From: Bacillus glycinifermentans
GTDB lineage: Bacteria; Bacillota; Bacilli; Bacillales; Bacillaceae
DNA length: 64,000 bases
Reading direction: 5' to 3'
Assembly (NCBI RefSeq): GCF_001042475.2
Contig: NZ_LECW02000036.1
Location: 1-64,000, forward strand
Below, piece by piece: positions 46,282 through 55,294 of the stretch (position 1 is its first letter; each line of letters starts with the position of its first letter). Made by a program: the position numbers and the translations under genes. The notes under the pieces are model-generated. The model was not told the origin of the DNA, did no database searches, and saw nothing but the letters and a program-made list of their open reading frames with translations.

Positions 46282-47235
46282 ATGAACGTACACGGTATTC
46301 ACCACGTATCCGCGTTAACGGCAAATGCGCAAAAAAATCTCGATTTCTATGTGAGAGGACTTGGAATGAAGCTTATCAAAAAAACGGTCAATCAGGATGA
46401 TCCGACCATGTATCATTTGTTTTACGGAGATGAGGTGGCGACTCCGGGATCGGATTTGACGTTTTTCGAGATTCCGATGCTCGCGCGCCGCATAGAAGGA
46501 ACGAACTGCATTTCTTCGATATCCCTTCGCGTGCCGGGGGAGGAGGCGCTCCGCTTTTGGGAAAAACGTCTCGATGAGCTCGGCGTTCGCCACGGAGGCA
46601 TCACAAAGCGGGCCGGGCGCAGCATTCTCAGTTTTTCAGATCATGAAGGCCAAAACATTATTCTCGCTGCTGATGAAAAAGGTAAAGACATCGGAGTACC
46701 TGTGAAAAACAGCGTCATACCTAAAGAATATGCAATCAGGGGACTCGGCCCGGTCGAGCTGTCTGTCTCTGATCAGGCGCCGACTGCATCAGTTCTGACA
46801 GACATCCTCGGCTTTCAGCAGATCGCTGAAGAAACCATCGCGGACACCGGGCGCAAGCTCCTCGTTTTTGAATCAGGAGAAGGCGGAGCCGCGACGGAAG
46901 TCCATATCACGGAGACGAAAGACCACAGAAGGGAGCGCCCCGGAAAAGGAAGCGTCCATCATGTCGCATTCCGCGTCAAAGATGAGGAAGAACTGCAAAA
47001 ATGGCATGAAACCATCAGCGCGCACGGCTTCAACAATTCCGGCATCGTAGAACGCTATTATTTCAAAGCGCTGTATTTCAGAGAACCGAACGGCATCCTG
47101 TTTGAGCTGTCGACAGACGGTCCCGGATTTGCCGTCGACGAAGACATCGATGAGCTTGGTCACAGCCTTGCGCTTCCTCCGTATCTGGAAAACAGACGAA
47201 ACGAGATCGAAGCCCGTCTCAAACCGATCAAATAA
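46282..47235 (+). CDS. mhqA: Ring-cleaving dioxygenase/glyoxalase-family protein MhqA
   Basis: The product (317 aa) contains two tandem vicinal-oxygen-chelate modules, about 1-135 (GIHHVSALTANAQKNLDFYVRGLGMKLIKKTVNQDD) and about 148-300 (GLGPVELSV…GSVHHVAFRVKD…YFREPNGILFELSTDGPGF). The metal ligands His, His and Glu are visible in GIHHV, VHHVAF and LFELS. It corresponds to B. subtilis YkcA/MhqA, induced by methylhydroquinone and catechol through MhqR, and it likely detoxifies quinone-type compounds. The MhqR palindrome upstream supports this. Ribosome site AGGAGAGG. Confidence 0.88.
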   Translation: MNVHGIHHVSALTANAQKNLDFYVRGLGMKLIKKTVNQDDPTMYHLFYGDEVATPGSDLTFFEIPMLARRIEGTNCISSISLRVPGEEALRFWEKRLDELGVRHGGITKRAGRSILSFSDHEGQNIILAADEKGKDIGVPVKNSVIPKEYAIRGLGPVELSVSDQAPTASVLTDILGFQQIAEETIADTGRKLLVFESGEGGAATEVHITETKDHRRERPGKGSVHHVAFRVKDEEELQKWHETISAHGFNNSGIVERYYFKALYFREPNGILFELSTDGPGFAVDEDIDELGHSLALPPYLENRRNEIEARLKPIK

Positions 47236-47239
47236 TAGA

Positions 47240-47273
47240 AAAATCAAGGCCCGAACAAGGCCTTGATTTTTTT
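47240..47273 (+). terminator. Terminator of mhqA
   Basis: AAAATCAAGGCC and GGCCTTGATTTT form a perfect 12-bp stem with a 7-nt loop, followed by T. Confidence 0.92.
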
Positions 47274-47285
47274 GTTATGCAAAAA

Positions 47286-47308
47286 GGCCGCCGGTTATTC
47301 CGGCAGCC
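47286..47308 (-). terminator. Terminator of htrA
   Basis: On the minus strand GGCTGCCGG and CCGGCGGCC form a 9-bp stem with one G-U pair and a 5-nt loop, followed by TTTTT, beyond the htrA stop. Confidence 0.85.
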
Positions 47309-47328
47309 AGGGGGGGACGCGTATTGAA

Positions 47329-48648
47329 TTAAGAAGAGGTTACTTCTTTTTGATCAAGCTTCACTTGTTTTGTCATCGTTTTGCCGTTTCTGATGATCGT
47401 CACTTTCACCGTTTCACCGATTTTCGTATTTTTGTAAAGGATGCTGCGAAGGCTGCTTCCAGAATCGGTTTCCTTGCCATTCAGGCTGATGATGACATCA
47501 TTTTCTTTTAGACCCGCTTTTTCAGCAGGAGATCCTGACGCGACCTGGCCGATGTAAATGCCTTTGTTTAATTGGCTGCTGGTCAGTCCGAGCGTGCCTG
47601 TTTGATAGTTTTCAGGAACCTGGCTGAGATCCATCATGCTGATGCCGATATACGGTCGTTCGATTTTTCCTTTTGACAAGAGTTGCTCTGCAATCGGCTT
47701 GACGTCATTGCTCGGAATCGCAAAGCCGATTCCTTCAACACCGGTTTCGCTGATTTTCATGCTGTTAATGCCGATCACTTCGCCTTTTTTATTGAGCAGG
47801 GCTCCCCCGCTGTTGCCCGGATTGATCGCCGCATCTGTCTGAATGACATTCATCTCGGTTTCGCCAGCTGACGTATCGACGGAAACGGTCCGGTTTACGC
47901 CGCTGATGATTCCTTGCGTCACGGTGCGGGAAAGGTCTTTGCCGAGCGGGTTCCCGATCGCGACGACCTGCTCGCCCGCTTTCAGGTTTGAGGAGTCGCC
48001 GAACGTTGCGACTTTTTCAACGTTAGCCGCAGAAATTTCCACAACAGCAAGATCTGTCAATGAATCGCTGCCGACCAGCTTGCCTTCCACTTCTTTTCCG
48101 TTTGAAAGGGAAACCGTCAGCTTACTCGCACCCTCGACAACGTGGTTGTTTGTAATAATATAAGCTTTTCCGTTTGCTTTTTTATAAATGACGCCTGATC
48201 CTGTGCCCGTTTCCTCTTCGCTTGAGCTGCCGCTGCCGTTTCCGCTGGTTGTTCCGCTTTCGCTGCTTTCAAAGCCGAACATGCCGCTCTGCGACTGTTT
48301 TTGATAATTTGAGATGCCGACGATGGCCGGCGATATATTTTCGACCATTGTTGACACATCTGTCGAGCTTGAGCTTGACAGCTTTTCGGTTTTCGTATTT
48401 TGCGAGGAAGATGTCGTCGTTTCCGTCGCTTGTGTTTGTGCGGCTGATGTCGTTTTCTCGGTCCCGCTGTGCTGAAACGTCGTGACGCCGAGGACAAGGC
48501 TTCCTCCGATGATGCCGCTGATGATCGGCGTCAGCCAAGAGAGCTTTCGTTTTTGCTGTTCCGCACGATTGACAGTGTGACTAACCTGATGTTCAGGGAT
48601 GATGATTTCATTTTTGGGTTCACGGTTGTTTTCCCTATTGTATTCCAT
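47329..48648 (-). CDS. htrA: Membrane-anchored serine protease HtrA
   Basis: HtrA (439 aa) degrades misfolded proteins outside the membrane. It has a short cytoplasmic start, one membrane helix (about 38-57, LTPIISGIIGGSLVLGVTTF), a Ser/Thr/Gln-rich linker, and a trypsin-like domain with His in ITNNHVVEG, Asp in SLTDLAVVE and Ser in INPGNSGGALL. A C-terminal PDZ domain (GLTSSQLNKGIYIGQVASGSPAEKAGLKENDVI) follows. ATG 48648 is preferred to GTG 48657, which lies one base from the AGGAG. It is divergent from proG. In B. subtilis it is controlled by CssRS; I could not mark a CssR box with confidence. Confidence 0.93.
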   Translation of the reverse strand: MEYNRENNREPKNEIIIPEHQVSHTVNRAEQQKRKLSWLTPIISGIIGGSLVLGVTTFQHSGTEKTTSAAQTQATETTTSSSQNTKTEKLSSSSSTDVSTMVENISPAIVGISNYQKQSQSGMFGFESSESGTTSGNGSGSSSEEETGTGSGVIYKKANGKAYIITNNHVVEGASKLTVSLSNGKEVEGKLVGSDSLTDLAVVEISAANVEKVATFGDSSNLKAGEQVVAIGNPLGKDLSRTVTQGIISGVNRTVSVDTSAGETEMNVIQTDAAINPGNSGGALLNKKGEVIGINSMKISETGVEGIGFAIPSNDVKPIAEQLLSKGKIERPYIGISMMDLSQVPENYQTGTLGLTSSQLNKGIYIGQVASGSPAEKAGLKENDVIISLNGKETDSGSSLRSILYKNTKIGETVKVTIIRNGKTMTKQVKLDQKEVTSS

Positions 48649-48814
48649 GTTCTCCACGCTCCTATTGTTATCATAACCTTTGATGCATACATCATAAACA
48701 AAGAGTGTGGGATAAACATGAGAAGATTGTGGGAAATTGTAAAAGAAACAGGGTAAAATAGATGGAGGGCCGTCTGACGGCTTATGTACAAAAAATCCCC
48801 TGAGGTGTTACACG

Positions 48815-49648
48815 TTGAATAAAATCGGTTTTATCGGGTTTGGGAGCATGGCAGACATGATTGCGTCCAAACTGCTTGAACAAGGAAAAATTGATGATCA
48901 TATGGTGTCAGTAAATACAAGGACGATTGGCAGCCGGGCGGAAGAACTAGCGAAACGCTATCCGAATGTTTCTTTCCAATCGGCTGAAGAGCTGGCAAAA
49001 GAATGCGGCCTTATCTTCATATGCGTTCCACCTTTGGCTGTCGAAGAAGCGGTCACAAAAATCAGCCCCTTTCTCCGAAAGGATGCGCATATCGTATCGA
49101 TTGCCGCTGCAGTTACGATCAGACGGCTTCACAAATGGACAGACCGGCAAGTATCAAGATACATACCGACTTTGACATCTGAGACGGGTACCGGTATTTC
49201 GCTTGTCGTTCACGGGGAAGGGGTGACAGAAGACAACAAAAAACGGCTCGAAGAATATCTCTCTTTATTTAGTACGGTGAAAAACATCCGTGAAGCAGAT
49301 ATCGATGCCGCAAGTAATTTAACAAGTTCATCGCCAGGATTCATTGCTTCGATTTTTGAAGAATTCGCCCAGGCCGCACTCAGGAACAGCAGCTTGACAA
49401 AGGAAGAAGCATTTGACTTTCTGATCCATTCTTTAGTCGGCACGGGAAAACTTTTACTGGAAAAACAAATGACGTTTGAAGAAACGCTTCAAAGAGTGGC
49501 GACAAAAGGAGGCATCACCGCCGAAGGGGCCGATGCGATCCGGAAGGCGGCACCGCAGATGTTTGACGAGGTATTTGTCAGAACGATGGAGAAATACAAG
49601 GAAATAAACGGAGCGGTTAACCGCCGGAAAAACGGGATTCATGAATGA
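48815..49648 (+). CDS. proG: Pyrroline-5-carboxylate reductase
   Basis: ProG (277 aa) reduces pyrroline-5-carboxylate to proline with NAD(P)H. It has the N-terminal Rossmann motif IGFIGFGSMADMIASKLL. IFICVPPLAVEEAV, the IAAAVTIRRL strand and the C-terminal dimerisation helices with DAASNLTSSSPGFIASIFEEFAQAA are family features. The start is TTG 48815, 8 bases after GAGGTG. It is one of several P5C reductases in this group and lies beside htrA as in B. subtilis. Confidence 0.9.
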   Translation: MNKIGFIGFGSMADMIASKLLEQGKIDDHMVSVNTRTIGSRAEELAKRYPNVSFQSAEELAKECGLIFICVPPLAVEEAVTKISPFLRKDAHIVSIAAAVTIRRLHKWTDRQVSRYIPTLTSETGTGISLVVHGEGVTEDNKKRLEEYLSLFSTVKNIREADIDAASNLTSSSPGFIASIFEEFAQAALRNSSLTKEEAFDFLIHSLVGTGKLLLEKQMTFEETLQRVATKGGITAEGADAIRKAAPQMFDEVFVRTMEKYKEINGAVNRRKNGIHE

Positions 49649-49674
49649 GAGGCTGCCTGCATGCGGCCTCTTTT
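49649..49674 (+). terminator. Terminator of proG
   Basis: GAGGCTGC and GCGGCCTC form an 8-bp stem with one G-U pair and a short loop, followed by four T, immediately after the stop codon. Confidence 0.8.
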
Positions 49675-49742
49675 CATTGTCACTCGACATATTTCTACAC
49701 TTTTCCATTAAGATCTTTAATTTCTAAAATTGCCAATAGTTA

Positions 49743-49771
49743 TTGCAATTCTATTAAAATTCTAATATAAT
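49743..49771 (+). promoter_or_regulatory. SigA promoter of the dpp-ykf operon
   Basis: TTGCAA, a 17-base spacer and TATAAT predict a transcription start near 49778, about 50 bases before dppA. Confidence 0.82.
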
Positions 49772-49778
49772 TTGTTAG

Positions 49779-49793
49779 AATATTCTTAAAATA
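49779..49793. promoter_or_regulatory. CodY-like box at the dpp transcription start
   Basis: AATATTCTTAAAATA matches the CodY motif AATTTTCWGAAAATT at 12 of 15 positions. It lies at the predicted +1 to +15, where CodY would block transcription. The dpp operon of B. subtilis is a known CodY target; the assignment here is by motif only, in AT-rich DNA. Confidence 0.5.
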
Positions 49794-49828
49794 ATACAAA
49801 ATTTGAGAGATTTGTCAGGGGGGTTTTG

Positions 49829-50653
49829 ATGAAGCTGTATATGTCTGTTGATATGGAGGGGATTTCCGGGCTTCCGGATGATACGTTTGTCGATTCCAGC
49901 AAGCTGAACTATGAACGGGGCAGAGCGATCATGACGGATGAAGCCAATTACGTCATAGAAGAAGCGTTTAATAACGGCTGTTCTGAAGTGCTTGTCAATG
50001 ACAGCCATTCGAAGATGAACAATCTTCTTATCGAACGGCTTCATCCTGAAGCACAGCTGATCTCAGGGGACGTCAAGCCGTTTTCGATGGTGCAGGGACT
50101 TGATGACACGTGCGGGGGAGCGATTTTTCTCGGTTACCACGCAAGGGCGTCGATGAAAGGCGTCATGTCGCACAGCATGATCTTCGGCGTCAGGCATTTT
50201 TACATAAACGATCAGGCCGTCGGCGAACTCGGATTTAACGCATATGTCGCGGGCTATTACGGCGTTCCGGTGCTGATGGTGGCCGGTGACAAACAGGCGG
50301 CGCTCGAAGCGGAGGAGCTCATACCGAACGTGGCGACGGCCGCCGTCAAAGAGACGATTTCCCGCTCGGCTGTCAAATGTCTGACGCCGGAGAAAGCGGG
50401 GCGGCTTTTAAAAGAGCAGACGGCCTTTGCGCTCAGAAACAAGGATAAAATCAAACCGCTCACGCCTCCCGACAGGCCGGTGCTGAGCATCGAATTTGCC
50501 AACTACGGTCAGGCGGAATGGGCGAACTTGATGCCTGGCACCGACATCAAGCCGGGAACGACAATCGTCCGCTATGAAGCAAAGGATATTTTGGAAGCTT
50601 ACCAGGCAATGCTTGTGATGACAGAGCTTGCGATGCGGACGACATTTTCATAG
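49829..50653 (+). CDS. dppA: D-aminopeptidase DppA
   Basis: DppA (274 aa) releases N-terminal D-amino acids from peptides such as D-Ala-D-Ala. It is a zinc enzyme of family M55 with the start motif YMSVDMEGISG, ligands in VNDSHSKMNN and FLGYHARAS, and SHSMIFGVRHFYIND near the active site. It forms a self-compartmentalised decamer in B. subtilis. ATG 49829 follows AGGGGGG. It is first in the dpp operon, so peptides imported by DppBCDE or made during wall turnover can be used. Confidence 0.93.
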   Translation: MKLYMSVDMEGISGLPDDTFVDSSKLNYERGRAIMTDEANYVIEEAFNNGCSEVLVNDSHSKMNNLLIERLHPEAQLISGDVKPFSMVQGLDDTCGGAIFLGYHARASMKGVMSHSMIFGVRHFYINDQAVGELGFNAYVAGYYGVPVLMVAGDKQAALEAEELIPNVATAAVKETISRSAVKCLTPEKAGRLLKEQTAFALRNKDKIKPLTPPDRPVLSIEFANYGQAEWANLMPGTDIKPGTTIVRYEAKDILEAYQAMLVMTELAMRTTFS

Positions 50654-50669
50654 GAGGGTGTGATGAAAA

Positions 50670-51596
50670 ATGGCGGGTTACATCATCAAGCGGCTGCTCT
50701 CGATGGTGGCGACCATTTTGGTGATTACGACGCTGACCTTTGTGATGATGAAAGTGATACCCGGCTCTCCTTTTAATGAAGAGCGGACTACAAATGAAGC
50801 GGTGCAGCAAAACCTTGAGGCTTACTACCATTTGGACGAGCCTCTCTTTGTTCAATATTTGTTTTATTTGAAATCGATCGTCACGTTTGATTTCGGCCCG
50901 TCGATCAAACAGCCGTCGCAGAGCGTAAACGATTTGCTGGCAAGAGGCTTCCCCGTTTCGTTTGAACTGGGAATGACGGCGCTTGTGATCGCCATTTTGT
51001 CGGGCGTCGTTCTCGGCATCTTCGCGGCGCTTCGGCAAAACGGGATCATCGATTACTTGGCGATGACGCTCGCCGTCCTCGGAATTTCCGTTCCGAATTT
51101 TATTATGGCAACCATGCTGATTCAACAATTTGCCGTCAATTGGAACATCTTCCCGCCGTCGACATGGACGAGCCCAATGCACATGGTGCTCCCGACAGCT
51201 GCTTTGGCCATGGGGCCGATGGCGATCATCGCCAGGCTGACGCGTTCCAGCATGATTGAGGTGTTGACCCAGGATTACATCCGGACGGCGAGGGCGAAGG
51301 GGCTTTCTCCTTTTAAAATCGTCGTCAAGCATGCGCTGAAAAACGCGCTCATGCCCGTCATTACGATTCTCGGGACGCTCTCAGCCGCGATTTTAACAGG
51401 CAGCTTCGTCATCGAAAAAATCTTCGCCATTCCGGGAATGGGAAAATACTTCGTCGAAAGCATCAACTCCCGCGATTATCCCGTCATAATGGGAACCACC
51501 GTTTTTTACAGTATCATCCTCATCGTTATGCTGTTTCTAGTCGACATGGCCTACGGAATTCTCGATCCGCGCATTAAACTGCATAAGAAAGGGTGA
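50670..51596 (+). CDS. dppB: Dipeptide ABC transporter permease DppB
   Basis: This permease (308 aa) has six membrane segments. The N-terminus is YIIKRLLSMVATILVITTLTFVMMKVIPGSPF, and the EAA loop ARAKGLSPFKIVVKHALKNALMPVITILG is typical of OppB/DppB. It ends DMAYGILDPRIKLHKKG. It pairs with DppC. ATG 50670 has TAGGAGGG upstream. Confidence 0.92.
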   Translation: MAGYIIKRLLSMVATILVITTLTFVMMKVIPGSPFNEERTTNEAVQQNLEAYYHLDEPLFVQYLFYLKSIVTFDFGPSIKQPSQSVNDLLARGFPVSFELGMTALVIAILSGVVLGIFAALRQNGIIDYLAMTLAVLGISVPNFIMATMLIQQFAVNWNIFPPSTWTSPMHMVLPTAALAMGPMAIIARLTRSSMIEVLTQDYIRTARAKGLSPFKIVVKHALKNALMPVITILGTLSAAILTGSFVIEKIFAIPGMGKYFVESINSRDYPVIMGTTVFYSIILIVMLFLVDMAYGILDPRIKLHKKG

Positions 51597-51601
51597 GACA
51601 T

Positions 51602-52564
51602 ATGAGCCTCCCAGTTCGCACGGAACATAAAGCGCCGCCGGGCGGGCATATCCCGAACGAATGGTTCGTTCCGAAAAAACAGGAAAAAGGCGAAAGCGAA
51701 TCTGTCGTAAGGCCGAGCCTTTCATACTGGCAGAACGCTTGGCGGATTTTAAGAAAAAACAAGCTTGCGATGACCGGTCTAGGGATTTTAATATTCCTCT
51801 TCATCATGGCGGCTCTCGGACCCGTCTTGTCTCCGCACAGCGTTACACAGCAGTCGCTCTCACAGCAAAATCTTCCCCCGTCCGGAGAGAATTGGTTCGG
51901 AACGGACGAGCTTGGCCGCGACGTGTTTACAAGAACATGGTACGGAGCCAGAATTTCTCTTTTTGTCGGTGTGATGGCGGCTTTGATCGATTTTGCGATC
52001 GGCGTCGTTTACGGCGGGATTGCCGGGCTTAAAGGCGGCAAAACCGACCATATCATGATGCGGGTCATCGAAGTTCTTCACGGTCTCCCGTATTTACTCG
52101 TCGTCATCCTGTTAATGGTGCTGATGGGACCGGGGCTCGGCACGATTCTCGTCGCGCTGACCGTCACCGGCTGGGTCGGCATGGCCCGGATCGTCAGGGG
52201 GCAGGTGCTGAAGGTCAAGCATGATGAACACGTTCTCGCATCGAAAACGTTTGGGGCGGACACGATGCGGATCATCAGAAGGAATCTGCTTCCGAACATG
52301 ATGGGGACGATCATCGTTCAGATGACGCTGACGGTGCCGTCGGCCATATTCGCCGAAGCTTTTTTAAGCTTTCTGGGCCTTGGAATTCAAGCTCCGTTCG
52401 CCAGCTGGGGCGTTATGGCAAACGACGGTTTGCCGGTGATTTTGTCAGGACATTGGTGGCGGCTGTTCTTCCCGGCTTTCTTTATTTCGCTGACGATGTT
52501 CGCCTTCAACGTTCTTGGGGACGGCCTTCAGGATGCACTTGACCCGAAGCTGAGGAGGTCATGA
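51602..52564 (+). CDS. dppC: Dipeptide ABC transporter permease DppC
   Basis: The second permease (320 aa) has six membrane segments. It has a proline-rich cytoplasmic start (about 1-50), the OppC-type FGTDELGRDVFTRTWYGARISLFVG, and the EAA loop SKTFGADTMRIIRRNLLPNMMG. It ends LNVLGDGLQDALDPKLRRS in the usual way. ATG 51602 is six bases after the dppB stop region; AAAGGGTGAG serves as ribosome site. Confidence 0.92.
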   Translation: MSLPVRTEHKAPPGGHIPNEWFVPKKQEKGESESVVRPSLSYWQNAWRILRKNKLAMTGLGILIFLFIMAALGPVLSPHSVTQQSLSQQNLPPSGENWFGTDELGRDVFTRTWYGARISLFVGVMAALIDFAIGVVYGGIAGLKGGKTDHIMMRVIEVLHGLPYLLVVILLMVLMGPGLGTILVALTVTGWVGMARIVRGQVLKVKHDEHVLASKTFGADTMRIIRRNLLPNMMGTIIVQMTLTVPSAIFAEAFLSFLGLGIQAPFASWGVMANDGLPVILSGHWWRLFFPAFFISLTMFAFNVLGDGLQDALDPKLRRS

Positions 52565-52567
52565 CGA

Positions 52568-53566
52568 TTGCAGAAAAAAATATTGGAAGTCGATAACCTG
52601 CATGTTTCGTTTTCGACGTACGGCGGGGCGGTCAAAGCCGTCCGCGGCGTGAGCTTTGATTTATATGAAGGAGAAACGTTTGCGATCGTCGGCGAGTCAG
52701 GGTGCGGAAAGAGCGTCACTTCGCAAAGCATCATGCAGCTGTTGCCGAAGCATTCGGCCGTGATTACGGACGGTTCGATTCGCTTTAAAGGAAAAGACCT
52801 GTGCCATCTGCCTGAAAAGGAGATGAGGGCGATACGGGGGGCGGAAATCTCGCTGATCTTCCAGGACCCGATGACGGCGCTCAACCCGACTTTGACCGTC
52901 GGCGATCAGTTGACAGAGGCGATCCTGCAGCACCGGGACGTGACGAAGGACGAAGCGAAAAAAGCCGTAATCTCAATGCTTGAGCTCGTCGGAATTCCGA
53001 ATCCGAAAGAGCGCTTAAAGCAGTATCCGCACCAATTCAGCGGAGGGATGAGGCAGAGGATCGTGATCGCGATGGCGCTGATTTGCGAACCTGAGATCCT
53101 GATCGCCGATGAACCGACAACGGCGCTTGATGTCACCATACAGGCGCAGATCCTTGAGCTGTTTAAAGACATTCAGCGGAAAACCGGGGTGGCGATCATT
53201 TTAATTACCCATGATTTAGGCGTTGTCGCACAGACGGCTGACAGAATCGCGGTTATGTATGCGGGGAAAATCGCGGAGACGGGAACGAGAGCAGACATTT
53301 TTTATCAGCCTCAGCACCCGTACACAAAAGGGCTGCTGAAATCCGTGCCGAGGCTTGACCTTGATGATGCAGACCTCGTTCCGATCGACGGGACGCCTCC
53401 GGATTTGTTTTCCCCGCCCGAAGGCTGTCCGTTTACCGCCCGCTGCGGGTACGCCATGGAGGTCTGCGAAAGGGTCTATCCGGTGAAAACAGAGGTGTCG
53501 GCGGGGCATGACGTATGCTGCTGGCTTCAGGATGAACGGGCGAAGCGGGCTATACTATCGTCCTAA
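52568..53566 (+). CDS. dppD: Dipeptide ABC transporter ATPase DppD
   Basis: The ATPase (332 aa) has Walker A GESGCGKS, signature FSGGMRQRIVIAMAL, Walker B ILIADEPTTALD and switch LITHDLGVV. A C-terminal oligopeptide-transporter tail has paired cysteines (GCPFTARCGYAMEVC). The start is TTG 52568, with GAGGTCATGA upstream. It energises DppBC, probably together with the second ATPase YkfD encoded downstream. Confidence 0.92.
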   Translation: MQKKILEVDNLHVSFSTYGGAVKAVRGVSFDLYEGETFAIVGESGCGKSVTSQSIMQLLPKHSAVITDGSIRFKGKDLCHLPEKEMRAIRGAEISLIFQDPMTALNPTLTVGDQLTEAILQHRDVTKDEAKKAVISMLELVGIPNPKERLKQYPHQFSGGMRQRIVIAMALICEPEILIADEPTTALDVTIQAQILELFKDIQRKTGVAIILITHDLGVVAQTADRIAVMYAGKIAETGTRADIFYQPQHPYTKGLLKSVPRLDLDDADLVPIDGTPPDLFSPPEGCPFTARCGYAMEVCERVYPVKTEVSAGHDVCCWLQDERAKRAILSS

Positions 53567-53588
53567 CAAAATGAAACGGGGGGATTTG

Positions 53589-55292
53589 ATGAAAAGATGG
53601 TGGAGCAGTTTGATCGTCATAATTGGTTTCGTCATGCTGTTCGGATGTACGGCCAATGAACAGGCAGGACAAAATGCAGGAGGAAAAGGAAACCACGCGG
53701 AAAAAGAACAGGTGCTAAAGCTGAACAATGAAAATGAACCGACGTCATTCGATCCGCCGATCGGCTTTGATAATGTGTCATGGCAGGCGCTGAACAACCT
53801 GATGGAAGGGCTAACCCGGCTTGGCTCAGATCATGAGCCTGAGGCTGCTTCAGCCGAAAAATGGAGCATTTCCGATGACGGAAAGACATATACTTTTACA
53901 ATTCGCGAACAGGCGAAATGGTCAAATGGCGATCCGTTGACAGCGGGCGATTTCGAATACGCCTGGAAGCGCCTGCTCGATCCGAAAACGGGTTCATCCG
54001 CCGCGTTTTTAGGATATGTTATCGAGGGCGGTGAAGCGTTTAACAGCGGAAAAGGCTCAAAGGACGATGTCAAGGTTACAGCCGTTGACGACAAAACGCT
54101 TAAAGTCACGCTGACAAGCCCGCAAAAATCGTTTTTAAGCATCGTCTCAAACCCGGCCTTTTTCCCCGTCAACAAGAAAATAGCCGAAGAAAACCCGAAA
54201 TGGCATGAGGAAGCTGACACATTCGTCGGAAACGGGCCGTTTCAACTGACGGAGTGGAAGCATGATGAAAGCCTGACGATGGAAAAAAGCGATACGTATT
54301 GGGATAAGGATACCGTCAAGCTGGATAAAGTCACATGGGCGATGGTCAATGACAGAAATACCGATTATCAAATGTTTGAGTCAGGCGAGCTTGACACAGC
54401 TTATGTGCCGGCGGAGATGAGCGAAAAGCTGATGGGATCTGGCGAGGTGAAGGTGTTTGACCAGGCCGGCCTTTATTTTTACAGATTCAATGTCAATATG
54501 GAGCCTTTCCAAAACGAGAACATCAGAAAAGCGTTCGCGATGGCCGTTGACCAGCAGGAAATCGTCGACTACGTCACGAAAAACGGCGAAAAACCTGCGC
54601 GCGCCTTCGTCTCGCCGGGCTTGAAAGGATCAAACGGCAAGGATTTTCGCGAGGAAGGCGGGGATTTAGTCACATTTAACGCTGAAGATGCGAAAAAGCT
54701 CCTTGAAAAAGGAATGAATGAAGAGCATTATGAGAAGCTTCCTGATGTTACGCTGACATACAGCACAAAGCCCGAACATAAAAAGATGGCCGAAGCGATT
54801 CAGCAAAAGCTGAAAAGCGTATTGGGCGTGAACGTGAAGCTGGCCAATATGGAATGGAACACGTTCCTTGAAGAGCAAAAAGCGCTCAAATTTCAATTTT
54901 CCCAAAGCTCTTTTTTGCCTGATTATGCCGACCCGATCAACTTCCTGGAAAGCTTTCAAACCGGCAATTCGATGAACAGGACCGGCTGGAGCAGCAAAGC
55001 GTATGATCAGCTGATTAAAGAGGCGAAACAAGAAGCTGATGAAACAAAGCGCGATAAACTGTTGCACGAGGCGGAAAAACTGCTGTTTGAAGGCATGCCG
55101 ATCATTCCGGTCTATTTCTATAATCAGGTTCACTTGGAAAAGGAAAATGTAAAGGGCATCATCCGCCATCCTGTCGGCTATATCGAACTGAAATGGGCCG
55201 AAAAAACGCAGTCTAAAAAAACGTCCGCCCGGGACATTCATGTGCGCTTTTCGTACAGTTTTCGGGCGGTTTTTTCACAAAGGGGGACTTAG
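53589..55292 (+). CDS. dppE: Dipeptide-binding lipoprotein DppE (3' end probably frameshifted)
   Basis: DppE captures dipeptides, probably including murein tripeptide. It has lipobox FVMLFGCTA (Cys20), then NNENEPTSFDPPIGFDNVSWQALNNLMEGLTRLG and the conserved SDTYWDKDTVKLDKVTWAMV. GYIELKWAEK near 55200 is where the family ends. As sequenced, the frame then runs 29 further residues straight through the stem of an intrinsic terminator and stops at 55292. One extra A in the run 55201-55206 would give …KWAEKNAV and a stop at 55216, just before that terminator; B. subtilis DppE ends …KWADKN. I conclude that the real gene ends at about 55216 and that one base is missing. ATG 53589 follows GGGGGGAT. 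Confidence 0.88.
   Translation: MKRWWSSLIVIIGFVMLFGCTANEQAGQNAGGKGNHAEKEQVLKLNNENEPTSFDPPIGFDNVSWQALNNLMEGLTRLGSDHEPEAASAEKWSISDDGKTYTFTIREQAKWSNGDPLTAGDFEYAWKRLLDPKTGSSAAFLGYVIEGGEAFNSGKGSKDDVKVTAVDDKTLKVTLTSPQKSFLSIVSNPAFFPVNKKIAEENPKWHEEADTFVGNGPFQLTEWKHDESLTMEKSDTYWDKDTVKLDKVTWAMVNDRNTDYQMFESGELDTAYVPAEMSEKLMGSGEVKVFDQAGLYFYRFNVNMEPFQNENIRKAFAMAVDQQEIVDYVTKNGEKPARAFVSPGLKGSNGKDFREEGGDLVTFNAEDAKKLLEKGMNEEHYEKLPDVTLTYSTKPEHKKMAEAIQQKLKSVLGVNVKLANMEWNTFLEEQKALKFQFSQSSFLPDYADPINFLESFQTGNSMNRTGWSSKAYDQLIKEAKQEADETKRDKLLHEAEKLLFEGMPIIPVYFYNQVHLEKENVKGIIRHPVGYIELKWAEKTQSKKTSARDIHVRFSYSFRAVFSQRGT
55218..55275 (+). terminator. Terminator between dppE and ykfA
   Basis: An A-rich arm and CCGCCCG (55225-55231) pair with CGGGCGG (55263-55269) and TTTTTT. 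An inner hairpin (TGTGCG / CGTACA) sits inside the loop. It splits the dpp and ykf parts, giving lower ykf expression by read-through. Confidence 0.75.
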
Positions 55293-55294
55293 CA

